DNA of 64,000 bases from Segatella copri (GCF_009495355.1 NZ_VZAD01000013.1:1-64000); one strand, 5' to 3'. Numbered from the stretch's first letter, positions 1 through 9,746 are shown. Numbers and translations are program-made. The notes: generated by a model not told the origin, from the sequence alone.

Positions 1-193
1 TATAAAGCTGTTTACCTTACAGGGCGCCTTGTTGATTGCCATTATACCCAGGGCGTTGCCCTGGGCTAAGAGCTTCTGCCCTTTCAGGGCGTATAGGGAA
101 ATTCCTATTACCTAAGGGCGTATAGGGAATTCATTCCTATTGCCTAAGGGCGTGCTGAGAATTCATTTCTATTGCCTCAAGGCGTATGGGGAA
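1..193. repeat. Intergenic hairpin and about 32-base tandem repeats
   Basis: This stretch holds no gene. Positions 47-65 form a perfect 8-base stem with a 3-base loop (CCCAGGGC, GTT, GCCCTGGG). From position 87 a unit beginning GGGCGTATAGGGAAT recurs at 116, 148 and 181 with a period of 29-33 bases. The last copy abuts the xseA stop codon. The units are imperfect and have no unique spacers, so this is not a CRISPR array. The role is unknown; it lies downstream of xseA and could help end transcription. Confidence 0.6.
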
Positions 194-1492
194 TTATTCC
201 ACTTTCGACTTGACGGTGCCTTCGGCGAATCTCGTAATGATAACGTCACCAGAAGTCAACAGCGAAGCCGAGCGAACACTCTTGCCGTTCCGCAGTGTGA
301 TACTGTATCCGCGCTTCAAGAGCAGCTCCGGGTCCTGTGACCTGATGCGCTGTTCCAGCATCTGCAGGCGATGACTCTCACTCATCATCTTCCTTTCGAG
401 GACAGGCTGCACATTCTGCGAGATAATCTCCAACTTGCGTTGCGCATCAGCCACCTTAGACAGCACTTGCTGCGAGAGACGGTTCATCAGGCGGTCGATA
501 TATGCACCCTGACGGGTCTTCACCAACGAGAACTGCACAGGAATACTTTTGTTCAGACGGTCAAGCCGCATCTTCTCCACTTGCAAGCGGTGCTTCACGT
601 TTTGCACAATCGTTTCCTGTGCCTCCATCACCCTGACATACACATCCGTGAGGTGCTGAACCAGAAAGGCGGCAGCCGCCGTCGGCGTCTTCACCTTCTG
701 GAAGGAGATCATGTCGAGAACACTCTCGTCTCGCTCATGTCCTATACCTGTGATTATCGGCAAGGGGAAGTTGGCCACATTCTCTGCCAATGCCAGGGTG
801 TCGAAGCCAGAGAGATCGCTGGTGGCACCACCGCCACGGATGATGACCACACAATCCCAATCCTCATATTCAGCATCAATACGATTGAGGGCAGCGATGA
901 CACTTTGCTCTACGCCCTCGCCCTGCATAGTGGCAGCAAAAAGGCCCGTCTTGAACTGCAAGCCATAATCGTTGCCGGCAAGTTGATTGCAGAAATCGCC
1001 ATAACCGGCAGCCGTGGCACTCGACACTACCGCAATGCGCTGGCAGAACATCGGGAGAGCCAGTTCCTTCTGCAAATCAAAGACACCTTCTTCTTTCAGC
1101 GTCCGGATGATTTCCTGTCGCTTGCGAGCCATATCTCCCATCGTATAGTTGGGGTCTATGTCGTCGACGATCCATGAGAAGCCATAGTTCTCGTGGAACT
1201 GGGCATGCACCTTGAGAAGGACCTTCATTCCGGCATGAAGTCTTTGCCCTGTAACCTGCTCAAACTGCGGGCGTATGCTTATCCAGCGGTTACGCCAGCA
1301 GGCAGCATGAGCCTTGGCTATGGGTGTATTGGAGCGTTCTTCCTTTTCTATCAGTTCCATGTAGCAATGACCTCCATACCCCTCGCGCACCTCCGACAGT
1401 TCCGCCTCTACCCAATAACTGTCGGGCAGAGTCATCGAAAGTGCATCACGAACCATCGAGTTCAATTCATAGAGAGATAATCTTTGCTTCAT
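194..1492 (-). CDS. xseA: Exodeoxyribonuclease VII large subunit
   Basis: Catalytic subunit of exonuclease VII, which degrades single-stranded DNA into short oligonucleotides in the cytoplasm during repair. The 432 residues match the usual family length of roughly 400-450. The N-terminal OB-fold (about residues 1-110) is followed by the XseA catalytic core with the glycine-rich VVIIRGGGATSDL stretch and the GIGHERDESVLD motif, then a long helical C-terminal region. It lies 24 bases after the stop of the upstream subtilase gene and probably shares its promoter. The small subunit gene xseB, often adjacent, is not visible downstream; only tandem repeats follow. Confidence 0.95.
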   Translation of the reverse strand: MKQRLSLYELNSMVRDALSMTLPDSYWVEAELSEVREGYGGHCYMELIEKEERSNTPIAKAHAACWRNRWISIRPQFEQVTGQRLHAGMKVLLKVHAQFHENYGFSWIVDDIDPNYTMGDMARKRQEIIRTLKEEGVFDLQKELALPMFCQRIAVVSSATAAGYGDFCNQLAGNDYGLQFKTGLFAATMQGEGVEQSVIAALNRIDAEYEDWDCVVIIRGGGATSDLSGFDTLALAENVANFPLPIITGIGHERDESVLDMISFQKVKTPTAAAAFLVQHLTDVYVRVMEAQETIVQNVKHRLQVEKMRLDRLNKSIPVQFSLVKTRQGAYIDRLMNRLSQQVLSKVADAQRKLEIISQNVQPVLERKMMSESHRLQMLEQRIRSQDPELLLKRGYSITLRNGKSVRSASLLTSGDVIITRFAEGTVKSKVE

Positions 1493-1516
1493 ACTCTTAT
1501 ATTTTCATCACCGTTC

Positions 1517-2923
1517 CTACTTAATCGCTTTCCCTGTCAGGTAAGCTTTCCAGAAGTCGGGCACACCATATCCATAGATATTATCGGGATGCTGCTGATT
1601 ATTGCCAGCCAACCTGACGAGTTTGATGATCTGTCGGGCAGATTTGTGCGGGAAAGCCTGCCACAGGCAAGCCACCATGCCAGCCACGAGGGGCGAGGAG
1701 AAAGACGTGCCATTGTCGTTGATGATGCTTCCACGTCCTGTTATGACAGAGGTAGGACTTCCCATCGCCATCACATCAGGCTTGATGCGTCCGTCGGCAG
1801 TAGGACCTACAGCACTGAAGGGAGCATTGACACCTTGCGGATTGACACTTCCCACAGTGATAATATCCTTGGCATCGGCAGGAAAGTTGATGCGTTTCCA
1901 GGTTCCCATACCGTCATTGCCAGCCGAATTGACGCAGACAATACCTTTGTCAGCCAACATAGAGGCAGTATGCGAGATGAGCGCCGTCTGTCCGTCCTGC
2001 TCGGCATAACGATGACTCATAGAGGCATCATCGAAATCATGATATCCCAAAGAAGAATTGATGACGTCTACCCCCACACTGTCGGCATATTCGGCAGCCT
2101 CGGCCCAGTAGTCTTCCTCGGCAAGACTCTCCGTACGCTCGTCCTCGCAGCGCACCAACAGATAGGAGGCCTCGGGAGCCACACCTATATAATAATTAGG
2201 CACATTGGCAGCCATGACAGAAAGCACCATCGTGCCGTGCTCCATCTCCGAGAAGATATTATCCGAGGGAGGAACCACAAAATCCTTCAGTCCTGCCAAC
2301 CGGATGCCATGAAAAGCCGGAATCTTGTCGACATTCATAAAGCCCCCGTCGAAGACAGCTATCATCATGCCCTTGCCGCGAAACCCACTGTCGTGCAGTC
2401 GCTTGCCACCCAGAGAAGAGATCTGCGCATCGGCAGAACCATAAGTCTCGCCATTACTCTCCCAGGGACTCAGCTCCTTACGGAAGGAGGTTCGTTTGCG
2501 CTGGCTCACCGAGTCGGGCGAGGCAAAGACCTTTACCTTGCGCGTGATAAAGGGCAGTTCCTGCAGTCGCCTGAGCTGCTTCTCCTTATGAACACGCACC
2601 AGCAAGGTGTTGTTCCACTTGCTCCTCCCCACTATCTCAACCCCGGCTTGGCGTACAGCCTCCACATAGGCAGGAGCTATAGGCAGGTCGGTAAGGTCGA
2701 CAGCCAGCTTCTGTCGCTTGCGTCTTTCTATCGAGCGTGAAGAGAGAAACTCCTCAGGTCTGTCGATCGAGAAGGGGTTATGTTCGAGGTCTTTGTCCTG
2801 CAGATAGATGCGGTACATCAGGCACTTGCCACCCGGGAAAGACACCAGGTTGGTGTCAGCCACGCGGGCAGGAGCCAGAATGCTGCATGCCGCCAACAGG
2901 AATATAAGTACAACTTGTTTCAT
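1517..2923 (-). CDS. Secreted S8 family serine protease (subtilase)
   Basis: A subtilisin-like protease predicted to be exported. Residues 1-20 are a signal peptide (MKQVVLIFLLAACSILAPAR). A propeptide-like region runs to about 180, followed by the peptidase S8 domain with the catalytic triad Asp192 (AVFDGGF), His229 (EHGTMV) and Ser407 (GTSFSSP); the oxyanion Asn is near 336 (NSAGNDG). It ends in GKAIK without a recognisable type IX sorting tail, so it may stay periplasmic or be surface-anchored another way. A consensus promoter sits just upstream and xseA follows after 24 bases. The substrate cannot be inferred. Confidence 0.9.
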   Translation of the reverse strand: MKQVVLIFLLAACSILAPARVADTNLVSFPGGKCLMYRIYLQDKDLEHNPFSIDRPEEFLSSRSIERRKRQKLAVDLTDLPIAPAYVEAVRQAGVEIVGRSKWNNTLLVRVHKEKQLRRLQELPFITRKVKVFASPDSVSQRKRTSFRKELSPWESNGETYGSADAQISSLGGKRLHDSGFRGKGMMIAVFDGGFMNVDKIPAFHGIRLAGLKDFVVPPSDNIFSEMEHGTMVLSVMAANVPNYYIGVAPEASYLLVRCEDERTESLAEEDYWAEAAEYADSVGVDVINSSLGYHDFDDASMSHRYAEQDGQTALISHTASMLADKGIVCVNSAGNDGMGTWKRINFPADAKDIITVGSVNPQGVNAPFSAVGPTADGRIKPDVMAMGSPTSVITGRGSIINDNGTSFSSPLVAGMVACLWQAFPHKSARQIIKLVRLAGNNQQHPDNIYGYGVPDFWKAYLTGKAIK

Positions 2924-2954
2924 TTGCTCCGAAAAAGGTTTTAGTCACAAGATG

Positions 2955-2986
2955 CAAAAGTAAGTTTTTCTTGCGACATAACCAAA
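2955..2986 (-). promoter_or_regulatory. Consensus promoter of the subtilase-xseA operon
   Basis: On the minus strand a -33 TTTG (2986-2983) and a -7 TACTTTTG (2962-2955) are separated by exactly 20 bases, matching the Bacteroidota sigma-ABfr consensus. Transcription would start near 2950, about 27 bases before the subtilase ATG. Confidence 0.75.
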
Positions 2987-3067
2987 CGAAAAGCCATATT
3001 TTTGTCCATTTGTCACCATCGAGGCAACTTTTTCGGACAGAACGGACAAGGTATCAATATTTTTTTG

Positions 3068-3075
3068 TAATTTTG
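3068..3075 (+). promoter_or_regulatory. -7 element almost touching the MATE start codon
   Basis: TAATTTTG matches TAnnTTTG and ends only four bases before the ATG at 3080. If used, the transcript would have almost no leader. No good TTTG is present at -33, so this is tentative. Confidence 0.45.
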
Positions 3076-3079
3076 CCAC

Positions 3080-4459
3080 ATGGAAAATAAGCAAGCAACA
3101 TTAGAATTAGGTACGAAGCCGGTGGGCAAGCTGCTCATTCAGTACGCCCTGCCAGCAATGATTGCAATGACCGCCTCCTCGCTCTACAACATTGTTGACC
3201 GTGTATTCATCGGTCAGGGTGTGGGAGCCATGGCCATCTCGGGTCTCGCCATCACCTTCCCTTTCATGAACCTCACCACCGCCTTCGGAGCCGGTGTTGG
3301 CGTGGGAGCGTCCACAGCCATCAGCGTGAAGTTGGGACAAAAAGATTATGCCACAGCACAGAACATTTTAGGTAACACGATTTCTCTGAACCTCGTCATC
3401 GGTATCGGATTGAGCATCATCTGTCTGCTCTTCCTCGACCCTATCCTGAGATTCTTCGGAGCCAGCGACCAGACGCTCATCTATGCCCACGAGTATATGG
3501 TCATCATCCTGCTGGGAAATGTGGTGAGCCACATGTATTTCGGCATGAACGGCCTGCTCCGGGCTGCGAGCAAGCCCAAGCAGGCGATGTACGCCACCAT
3601 CTTCACGGTGGTGATGAACGTGATACTCGATGCCCTCTTCATCCTCGGTTTCAAATGGGGAATACAGGGTGCCGCCATCGCCACCATCCTATCGCAGCTG
3701 ATGGCGCTGATGTGGCAGATCAAGCTCTTCAGCAACAAGAGCGAGCTGCTCCACTTCAAGAAAGGAATCTACAAGCTGAAGAGAAAACTCGTGGAAAAAA
3801 TCATTGCCATCGGCATTTCGCCTTTCCTGATGAACGTGTGCGCCTGCATCATCGTCATCTTCATCAACAACCAGTTAGTGCGATTTGGAGGCGACCTCTC
3901 GGTGGGAGCCTACGGAATAGCCAACGGTATTTCGATGGTGTTCATCATGTTCGTTTTAGGCGTCAACCAGGGAATGCAGCCTATTGCAGGCTACAACTAT
4001 GGTGCCCAGAAGATAGACCGACTGATGCGTGTACTGAACCTGAGCATCATTGCTGCCACCGCCATCATGGTGACGGGATGGCTGATAGCGATGTTCCTGC
4101 CTTACTACTGCGCAAGACTCTTTACTACGGATAAAACGCTGTTAGACCTGGGCATCAAGGCTATCAGAGTGGTGATGTGCTGCTTCCCGATCATCGGGTT
4201 CCAGATGGTCATCACGAACTTCTTCCAATGTATCGGAAAGGTGAAGATCAGCATCTTCCTCTCCTTGTCGAGACAGTTGCTCATTCTTCTGCCGCTCCTG
4301 TCTTTCCTGCCGATGATCTGGGATATTGACGGCGTATGGTACAGTATGCCTATCTCCGACTTCTCAGCCGCAGTCATCGCCGCAATCGTGATGTTGTGGT
4401 ACATGAACAAGTTGAAGAAACAACATAGAGAAAACATGAAAGTTAATGTTAATGAATAA
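3080..4459 (+). CDS. MATE family multidrug efflux transporter
   Basis: A 459-residue integral inner-membrane protein of the multidrug and toxic compound extrusion family, exporting drugs or metabolites in exchange for Na+ or H+. About 12 hydrophobic helices are arranged in two similar halves. The family start is recognisable (KPVGKLLIQYALPAMIAMT), as is the SLYNIVDRVFIGQGVGAMAISG stretch in helix 2. The tail (KLKKQHRENMKVNVNE) is polar and cytoplasmic. It stands alone on the plus strand, divergent from the subtilase, and 39 bases precede the next gene. The substrate is unknown. Confidence 0.93.
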   Translation: MENKQATLELGTKPVGKLLIQYALPAMIAMTASSLYNIVDRVFIGQGVGAMAISGLAITFPFMNLTTAFGAGVGVGASTAISVKLGQKDYATAQNILGNTISLNLVIGIGLSIICLLFLDPILRFFGASDQTLIYAHEYMVIILLGNVVSHMYFGMNGLLRAASKPKQAMYATIFTVVMNVILDALFILGFKWGIQGAAIATILSQLMALMWQIKLFSNKSELLHFKKGIYKLKRKLVEKIIAIGISPFLMNVCACIIVIFINNQLVRFGGDLSVGAYGIANGISMVFIMFVLGVNQGMQPIAGYNYGAQKIDRLMRVLNLSIIAATAIMVTGWLIAMFLPYYCARLFTTDKTLLDLGIKAIRVVMCCFPIIGFQMVITNFFQCIGKVKISIFLSLSRQLLILLPLLSFLPMIWDIDGVWYSMPISDFSAAVIAAIVMLWYMNKLKKQHRENMKVNVNE

Positions 4460-4498
4460 CGGTTGAGGTTAACAGTTAACAGCTAAAATTTTAGACTT

Positions 4499-5116
4499 AT
4501 GAATAAGATTATCATAAACGTAGGTCGCCAGATAGGAAGCGGTGGCCATATCATCGCAGAGAAGTTGGCAGAGGACTTCGGTTGTAAGTGCTACGATCGA
4601 GAGCTCTTAAATCTTGCAGCCAAGGAGAGCGGTTTTTCAGAGAAGTTTTTCGAACAGAACGATGAACAGAAGGGCTTCTTCAAGTCGATTTTCCATACAC
4701 ATCTACCATTCTTGAGCGACAACAACTTTTATCATAACGACTTCTCACAAGAAGGCTTGTATAAATTTCAGAGCGATGCCATCAAGAAGGCTGCCGACCA
4801 GGGCAACTGCGTTTTCGTAGGCAGAACCGCCGATTATGTGCTGCGTGACTACAAGAATGTGATCAATATCTTCATCACCGCCAACATCGACGACCGCATC
4901 GAAGCTGTAAGCAAACGCAAGGGCATCACAGCCGAAGCAGCACGCAAGTTTATAGAAAGTCATGAAGAGCAACGCGCCTCTTACTACGACTATTACACTG
5001 GTAAGAGATGGGGGCACAGCGAGAGCTACGACCTCTGCATCAATAGTAGCCTCTTAGGGTTGGAGGAAACCGAGAAGTTTATCGCCGAATTTATCAGAAA
5101 GAAATTTAACTTATAA
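4499..5116 (+). CDS. Cytidylate kinase-like family protein
   Basis: A 205-residue P-loop kinase of the cytidylate-kinase-like family (Cytidylate_kin2 type). The N-terminus [21 protein letters not shown] contains the nucleotide-binding loop, and later basic positions ([19 protein letters not shown]) fit a lid and substrate site. It differs from canonical Cmk; in this phylum such paralogues are common and their true substrate is not established. It ends four bases before purT and probably shares an operon with it. Confidence 0.85.
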   Translation: MNKIIINVGRQIGSGGHIIAEKLAEDFGCKCYDRELLNLAAKESGFSEKFFEQNDEQKGFFKSIFHTHLPFLSDNNFYHNDFSQEGLYKFQSDAIKKAADQGNCVFVGRTADYVLRDYKNVINIFITANIDDRIEAVSKRKGITAEAARKFIESHEEQRASYYDYYTGKRWGHSESYDLCINSSLLGLEETEKFIAEFIRKKFNL

Positions 5117-5120
5117 TATA

Positions 5121-6302
5121 ATGAAGAAGATTATGCTTTTGGGCTCAGGCGAACTGGGCAAAGAGTTTACCATCGCCGCAAAGCGCGCAGGACAGTACGT
5201 CATCGCTTGCGACAAGTATGACAATGCACCAGCCATGCAGGTAGCCGACGAGCGAGAAGTGTTCTCAATGCTTGATGGCGACGCATTGACCGCTGTGGTA
5301 GAGAAACATCACCCAGACATCATCGTGCCTGAGATTGAAGCCATCCGCACCGAGCGACTCTTCGACTTCGAGAAAGAGGGCATTCAGGTTGTGCCTTCAG
5401 CACGCGCCGTCAACTACACCATGAACCGCCGTGCCATCCGCGACCTGGCAGCCAAGGAACTGGGACTGCGCACAGCCAAGTATTTCTATGCCAAGACCTT
5501 CGAGGAGTTTAAGAACGCAGCCGACGAGATCGGCTTCCCATGCGTAGTGAAGCCACTGATGAGTTCCAGCGGTCACGGACAAAGCTATGTTCACAACGAC
5601 GACGAGCTGGTAGAAGCATACAAGGAAGCCATGGAGGAAGGCCGTGGCGACGTCAAGGAAGTGATCATCGAAGAATTCATCGACTTCGATTCTGAGTTCA
5701 CGCTCCTCACCGTCACACAGAAAGACGGCCCTACCCTCTTCTGCCCACCTATCGGCCACGTACAGAAAGGCGGCGATTATCGTGAGAGTTGGCAGCCCTT
5801 CCAGCTTCCAGAGGAAGCCCTGAAGAAGGCTCAGCACATAGCAGCCGAAGTCACCAAGGCCCTTACTGGTGCCGGACTTTGGGGCGTAGAATTCTTCCTG
5901 AGCAAGCAGGGCGAAGTCATCTTCTCAGAGCTGAGTCCACGTCCTCACGACACTGGTATGGTGACCCTGGGTCACACCACCAACCTGAGCGAGTTTGAGC
6001 TTCACTTCCGTGCAGTGATGGGCTTACCCATCGCCGGCATCCATCTCGAGCACATCGGCTGTTCAGCCGTCATCCTCTCACCAGAAGAGAGCACCGAGCC
6101 ATTACACTATAACATGATGGATGCCCTGAAGGAAGACCACACCTGCATCCGCATCTTCGGCAAGCCAGAGGCTCACGTAGGCCGCCGCATGGGAGTCGTT
6201 CTCTGCTACGGCGAGAAGGGCGACGACCTGAATGCCCTGCGCGACAAGGCAAAGCGTCTGGCTAAGACCGTACTCGGCACAGACCCATACATGAAGAAAT
6301 AA
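5121..6302 (+). CDS. purT: Formate-dependent phosphoribosylglycinamide formyltransferase (GAR transformylase 2)
   Basis: PurT makes formyl-GAR in purine synthesis from GAR, formate and ATP, independently of folate. The 393 residues match family length. An N-terminal nucleotide-binding domain ([20 protein letters not shown]) precedes an ATP-grasp domain with [17 protein letters not shown] and the metal-binding stretch [20 protein letters not shown], followed by the [10 protein letters not shown] substrate region. Spacing is 4 bases from the upstream kinase gene and 3 bases to the downstream cupin gene, so translation of the set is probably coupled. Confidence 0.96.
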   Translation: MKKIMLLGSGELGKEFTIAAKRAGQYVIACDKYDNAPAMQVADEREVFSMLDGDALTAVVEKHHPDIIVPEIEAIRTERLFDFEKEGIQVVPSARAVNYTMNRRAIRDLAAKELGLRTAKYFYAKTFEEFKNAADEIGFPCVVKPLMSSSGHGQSYVHNDDELVEAYKEAMEEGRGDVKEVIIEEFIDFDSEFTLLTVTQKDGPTLFCPPIGHVQKGGDYRESWQPFQLPEEALKKAQHIAAEVTKALTGAGLWGVEFFLSKQGEVIFSELSPRPHDTGMVTLGHTTNLSEFELHFRAVMGLPIAGIHLEHIGCSAVILSPEESTEPLHYNMMDALKEDHTCIRIFGKPEAHVGRRMGVVLCYGEKGDDLNALRDKAKRLAKTVLGTDPYMKK

Positions 6303-6305
6303 GAC

Positions 6306-6716
6306 ATGAAAGAATTAGGAAGAATCATCACATTACCCAAGATATTCGACCCAAGAGGCAACCTGACAGTGGCAGAGGGAGAGACTAACATTCCCTTTGC
6401 CATTGCCCGTGCCTACTGGACCTACGACGTTCCGGGCGGAGAAAGCCGTGGGGGCCATGCCCACAAGGAATGTCAGGAATTCATCATTGCAGCCAACGGT
6501 TCCTTCTCCGTCACGCTCGATGACGGAGAGCAAAAGAAGACCTATCATCTCAACCATCCTTGGGAAGGCTTGTTCGTAGATGTCAATATCTGGCGGACAC
6601 TGGATGATTTCTCTTCCGGCTCCCTTTGCCTGGTACTTGCCTCCAAAAAGTTTAAGGAAGAAGACTATATACGCGAATATGACGAATATCTCAAATATGT
6701 AAGACATCATATTTGA
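6306..6716 (+). CDS. FdtA/QdtA-like cupin (dTDP-sugar 3,4-ketoisomerase type)
   Basis: A 136-residue single-domain cupin of the WxcM/FdtA type. Related enzymes convert dTDP-4-keto-6-deoxyglucose to the 3-keto isomer for aminosugars in surface polysaccharides. The N-terminus (PKIFDPRGNLTVAEG) and the GGESRGGHAHKECQEFIIA metal/sugar-binding strand are typical, as is PWEGLFVDVNIWRTL. It follows purT by three bases and precedes a GNAT/FemAB-like gene, suggesting a sugar-modification pair. Exact sugar specificity cannot be read. Confidence 0.85.
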   Translation: MKELGRIITLPKIFDPRGNLTVAEGETNIPFAIARAYWTYDVPGGESRGGHAHKECQEFIIAANGSFSVTLDDGEQKKTYHLNHPWEGLFVDVNIWRTLDDFSSGSLCLVLASKKFKEEDYIREYDEYLKYVRHHI

Positions 6717-6739
6717 TACTACTCAATACACAAGACATC

Positions 6740-7678
6740 ATGTTTGAAATCATCAAATACGCACCCGAATTTCGCCAGCAATGGGATGAGTATGTGGCAA
6801 AAGCCCGAAACGCTACGTTTCTCTTTTACCGCAACTATATGGATTACCATTCCGACCGGTTCAAGGACTATTCTCTCCTATTCTTCAAGAAGGGAAAGCT
6901 TCATTCCATCCTGCCAGCCCATCAGGTAGGCAAGACCCTCTGCTCACATTTCGGACTCACCTATGGCGGACTGATCATGAACATCCACGTCACGATTTCA
7001 GATGTCTGCCAACTCTTTGAGGAACTGAATGTCTATCTGCGCCTTCAGGGTTTCGAGAAGGTACAGTATCGTCCTATTCCCTGGATCTATCATCTCCATC
7101 CTTCAGAAGAAGATCTCTATGCCATCTTCTGGAAATGCAAGGCCTATCTTTCGCTCCGCAATATCGGCACAACCATCTTCATGCAGCAGAAATTGCGCTG
7201 GCGCAAAGACCATCTACGCCGTCTGAAGAAGGCTCATCAGAATGGAGTGACCGTAGTGAGAGATGCAAGTCTGTCGGAATTCTGGGAGGTTTTGGATGAG
7301 AACCTGGAAAAGCGATTTGGAGCCAAACCGGTACACACGCTTCAGGAAATGGAACTTCTGAAAAGTCGATTCCCCGAGAATATCATCCAATACAATGCTT
7401 ATCGCAACGGGCACATCATAGGAGGCCTCACCTTTTATATTACCCAGCAAGTAATACACGGACAATATAGTTCTACCAACGATGAGGGAAAGGAATTCGG
7501 AGCCATGGAGGCTATCTACGAGCAGATTATGTATCATGATTACCCCGATTATCCATACCTGGATTTCGGCAGTTCTACAGAACAGCAAGGAGCATGGATT
7601 AACGAAGGTCTTATTGCCCACAAGGAAGGATACGGAGGAAGAGGCGTGGTTTATGACACCTATGAATGGACAGTATAA
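6740..7678 (+). CDS. GNAT/FemAB-like acyltransferase
   Basis: A 312-residue protein with the FemAB/GNAT-like fold used to transfer acyl or aminoacyl groups to cell-surface precursors. Supporting segments are the N-terminal MFEIIKYAPEFRQQWDEYV, and in the C-terminal half IGGLTFYITQQVIHGQYSSTN and PYLDFGSSTEQQGAWINEGL, the acetyl-CoA-binding core of the family. I chose ATG 6740 over the in-frame TTG at 6713, which overlaps the preceding gene. Position after the FdtA-like cupin suggests acylation of an aminosugar, which is an inference. A strong terminator follows. Confidence 0.8.
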   Translation: MFEIIKYAPEFRQQWDEYVAKARNATFLFYRNYMDYHSDRFKDYSLLFFKKGKLHSILPAHQVGKTLCSHFGLTYGGLIMNIHVTISDVCQLFEELNVYLRLQGFEKVQYRPIPWIYHLHPSEEDLYAIFWKCKAYLSLRNIGTTIFMQQKLRWRKDHLRRLKKAHQNGVTVVRDASLSEFWEVLDENLEKRFGAKPVHTLQEMELLKSRFPENIIQYNAYRNGHIIGGLTFYITQQVIHGQYSSTNDEGKEFGAMEAIYEQIMYHDYPDYPYLDFGSSTEQQGAWINEGLIAHKEGYGGRGVVYDTYEWTV

Positions 7679-7682
7679 AGAG

Positions 7683-7722
7683 AAATCCCGAAGTTCACAC
7701 GATAGTGAGCTTCGGGATTTTT
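7683..7722. terminator. Bidirectional terminator between convergent operons
   Basis: AAATCCCGAAG pairs with CTTCGGGATTT, with an inner TCAC/GTGA pairing, followed by a T-run on the plus strand and preceded by A residues that give a U-run on the minus strand. It separates the acyltransferase gene from the convergent lut operon. Confidence 0.85.
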
Positions 7723-7798
7723 GTTATGTGAGTTAACAGCCGTTTTTTGCATACTTGCCAGCAATTATACCTTATTTATAAATGCAGTATTCTGTCTT

Positions 7799-8377
7799 TT
7801 ACAAGAGTATAACCGTCACACCTCGTGCAGCCTGTGCTCCCATGACGAGAGCCTGCTCTATATCGGCAGTCTTTGAAGGACCGCTGATAAATGTGCCGAA
7901 GTTGTACTTCGGATCCATTTCGATACGGGCATAAGCCTCATGCATATTGTTCACCACCTTATCTTTCTCCAAGATGATGACGAGATACTCGGAGATGAAA
8001 AGCACGGCCTTCTCCTTCATCGTCTGTGGAATCCATACGCAGCCGTTCTCTGCCACGCCCAATGCTCCACGAACTATTCCCACATCCGTGCCATTCAGAT
8101 CGTTGGCCTCTGCCACCGTATCGGGGTTCTTCTGAGCTATCGTTATCTCTGGAAGATGAGAGGCGAAAACCTTTGCCTCAGGATATGCTCTCTTCACCAG
8201 TTCGTCAAGGCTCTCGCCTTCCTTGGCCTCTATCACGTGTCCTCCCACTGACTCTGTCATCTCAACGAACTGTCTCAAAGTATCCTCGTATTGGATGCCC
8301 TTCACTTCCACGGCAGGCATATCGAATTGAACGTGCGTATTCTTACGCAGTTTGTTCAGCAATTCTTCTTTTTTCAT
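7799..8377 (-). CDS. lutC: Lactate utilization protein C (LUD domain)
   Basis: A 192-residue LUD-domain protein, the third subunit of the LutABC L-lactate oxidation complex. Characteristic segments are GTDVGIVRGALGVAENGCVWI and KYNFGTFISGPSKTADIEQALVMGAQAARGVTVIL. I start at MKKEELLNKLRKN because the reverse strand shows an AGGAGG-like ribosome site a few bases upstream; an open frame 26 codons longer overlaps lutB. It is the last gene of lutABC, starting one base beyond the lutB stop. Confidence 0.9.
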   Translation of the reverse strand: MKKEELLNKLRKNTHVQFDMPAVEVKGIQYEDTLRQFVEMTESVGGHVIEAKEGESLDELVKRAYPEAKVFASHLPEITIAQKNPDTVAEANDLNGTDVGIVRGALGVAENGCVWIPQTMKEKAVLFISEYLVIILEKDKVVNNMHEAYARIEMDPKYNFGTFISGPSKTADIEQALVMGAQAARGVTVILL

Positions 8378-8378
8378 T

Positions 8379-9746
8379 TTACTTCCCCTCCTTCCATAAT
8401 TGATGAAACGATTTCTTCGCAAACTTGGGCATGGCGTGTCCGATGCCCCATGCATTCAGACGGCTGAAGTGTGTACAGCACTCTGGCACAAGATTGGCAA
8501 GGGGTGCAAACTTCAGGGCCGTGGTATAGAGCGAAGGATGATCGAAGAGATACTTCATTCCGTTGGACATAGCTTTCTTGATGGGGTCGGCCTTGCCCAG
8601 CTTCTCCAGATTCTGACGCCATAAATAGATCTGCGAGCCTGGTCCTACCTTGGAAGGACAGACATTGTCGCATGACAGGCACAGGGTGCAGGCTGATACG
8701 TTGTCGGCATACTGCTGTGGATTCTTCAGCATGCCCAGGTTTACACCGACAGGGCCGGGGATGAAATAGGTGTAACTGTATCCTCCCGAACGGCGATAGA
8801 CGGGGCAGGTATTCATACAGGCGCCACAACGCATGCACTTCAGCGTCTGCCAGTGGTCCTTGTCGGCAAGGATGTCGCTTCTGCCATTGTCTACCAGCAC
8901 CACGTGCATCTCGGCGCCCGGACGGGCCTGACGGAAATGAGAGGTATAAGTGGTGGTGGGCTGACCTGTACCGCAACGACAAAGCAGGCGCTGGAACACG
9001 GCCAAAGACTGATAGTCGGGAACCAACTTCTCTATACCCATTGCCACGATGTGGAGCTTGGGCATGGAGGTTGTCATGTCGGCATTGCCCTCGTTGGTGC
9101 ATACCACACAGTCGCCTGTGGCTGCCACACCAAAGTTGCAGCCTGTCATTCCGGCTCCTGCCTCCATAAACTGGTCGCGGAGATGATGACGGGCGCAGCG
9201 GGTCAGGTATGTCGGGTCGTAGTTGCCTGTTTCCTTGGAGATGCCTTTCTCCTCAAACATTCTTCCCACTTCCTCACGCTTCAGGTGGATGGCGGGCATC
9301 ACGATGTGGCTGGGCTTTTGGTGCAGCAACTGTATGATGCGCTCTCCCAGGTCGGTTTCCACCACATCAATGCCATGCTGTTCGAGGTAAGGATTCATCT
9401 CGCATTCCTCGGTAAGCATCGACTTCGACTTCACCATCTTTTTCACGTTGTGATCCTTGAGGATACCGAGCACTATCTCGTTGAACTCCAGTGCATCCTT
9501 TGCCCAGTGCACCTTGACACCACGGCTCTCCAGATTCTTGGAGAACATATCGAGGTAATCGGCCAGATGGGTGATGGTATGTTTCTTGATTTCTGACGCA
9601 TGCTCGCGAAGGTCTTCCCATTCGGGCAACTGCTGCGCCATGTTGTCTCTCTTCTGGCGCACCGACCAGAAGGTGTTGTCGTGCCAGGTGGTCTTCTCTA
9701 CGTCCTGCGTAAACTTCGCAGCTCTCTTGGAATGTTCTGTACTCAT
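8379..9746 (-). CDS. lutB: Lactate utilization protein B (LUD plus 4Fe-4S ferredoxin domain)
   Basis: A 455-residue iron-sulfur subunit of LutABC, oxidising L-lactate to pyruvate in the cytoplasm. An N-terminal LUD domain with GMTGCNFGVAATGDCVVCTN is followed by two 4Fe-4S motifs: CMRCGACMNTC (Cys 304, 307, 310, 314) and CTLCLSCDNVC (Cys 353, 356, 359, 363). The start MSTEHSKRAAKF overlaps the lutA stop as ATGA, so translation is coupled; the open frame extends 29 codons further but inside lutA. Confidence 0.93.
   Translation of the reverse strand: MSTEHSKRAAKFTQDVEKTTWHDNTFWSVRQKRDNMAQQLPEWEDLREHASEIKKHTITHLADYLDMFSKNLESRGVKVHWAKDALEFNEIVLGILKDHNVKKMVKSKSMLTEECEMNPYLEQHGIDVVETDLGERIIQLLHQKPSHIVMPAIHLKREEVGRMFEEKGISKETGNYDPTYLTRCARHHLRDQFMEAGAGMTGCNFGVAATGDCVVCTNEGNADMTTSMPKLHIVAMGIEKLVPDYQSLAVFQRLLCRCGTGQPTTTYTSHFRQARPGAEMHVVLVDNGRSDILADKDHWQTLKCMRCGACMNTCPVYRRSGGYSYTYFIPGPVGVNLGMLKNPQQYADNVSACTLCLSCDNVCPSKVGPGSQIYLWRQNLEKLGKADPIKKAMSNGMKYLFDHPSLYTTALKFAPLANLVPECCTHFSRLNAWGIGHAMPKFAKKSFHQLWKEGK

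Noticed and set aside
8378..8455. Longer start for lutC
   Set aside because: A strong ribosome site precedes the ATG at 8377 and the extension lies within lutB.
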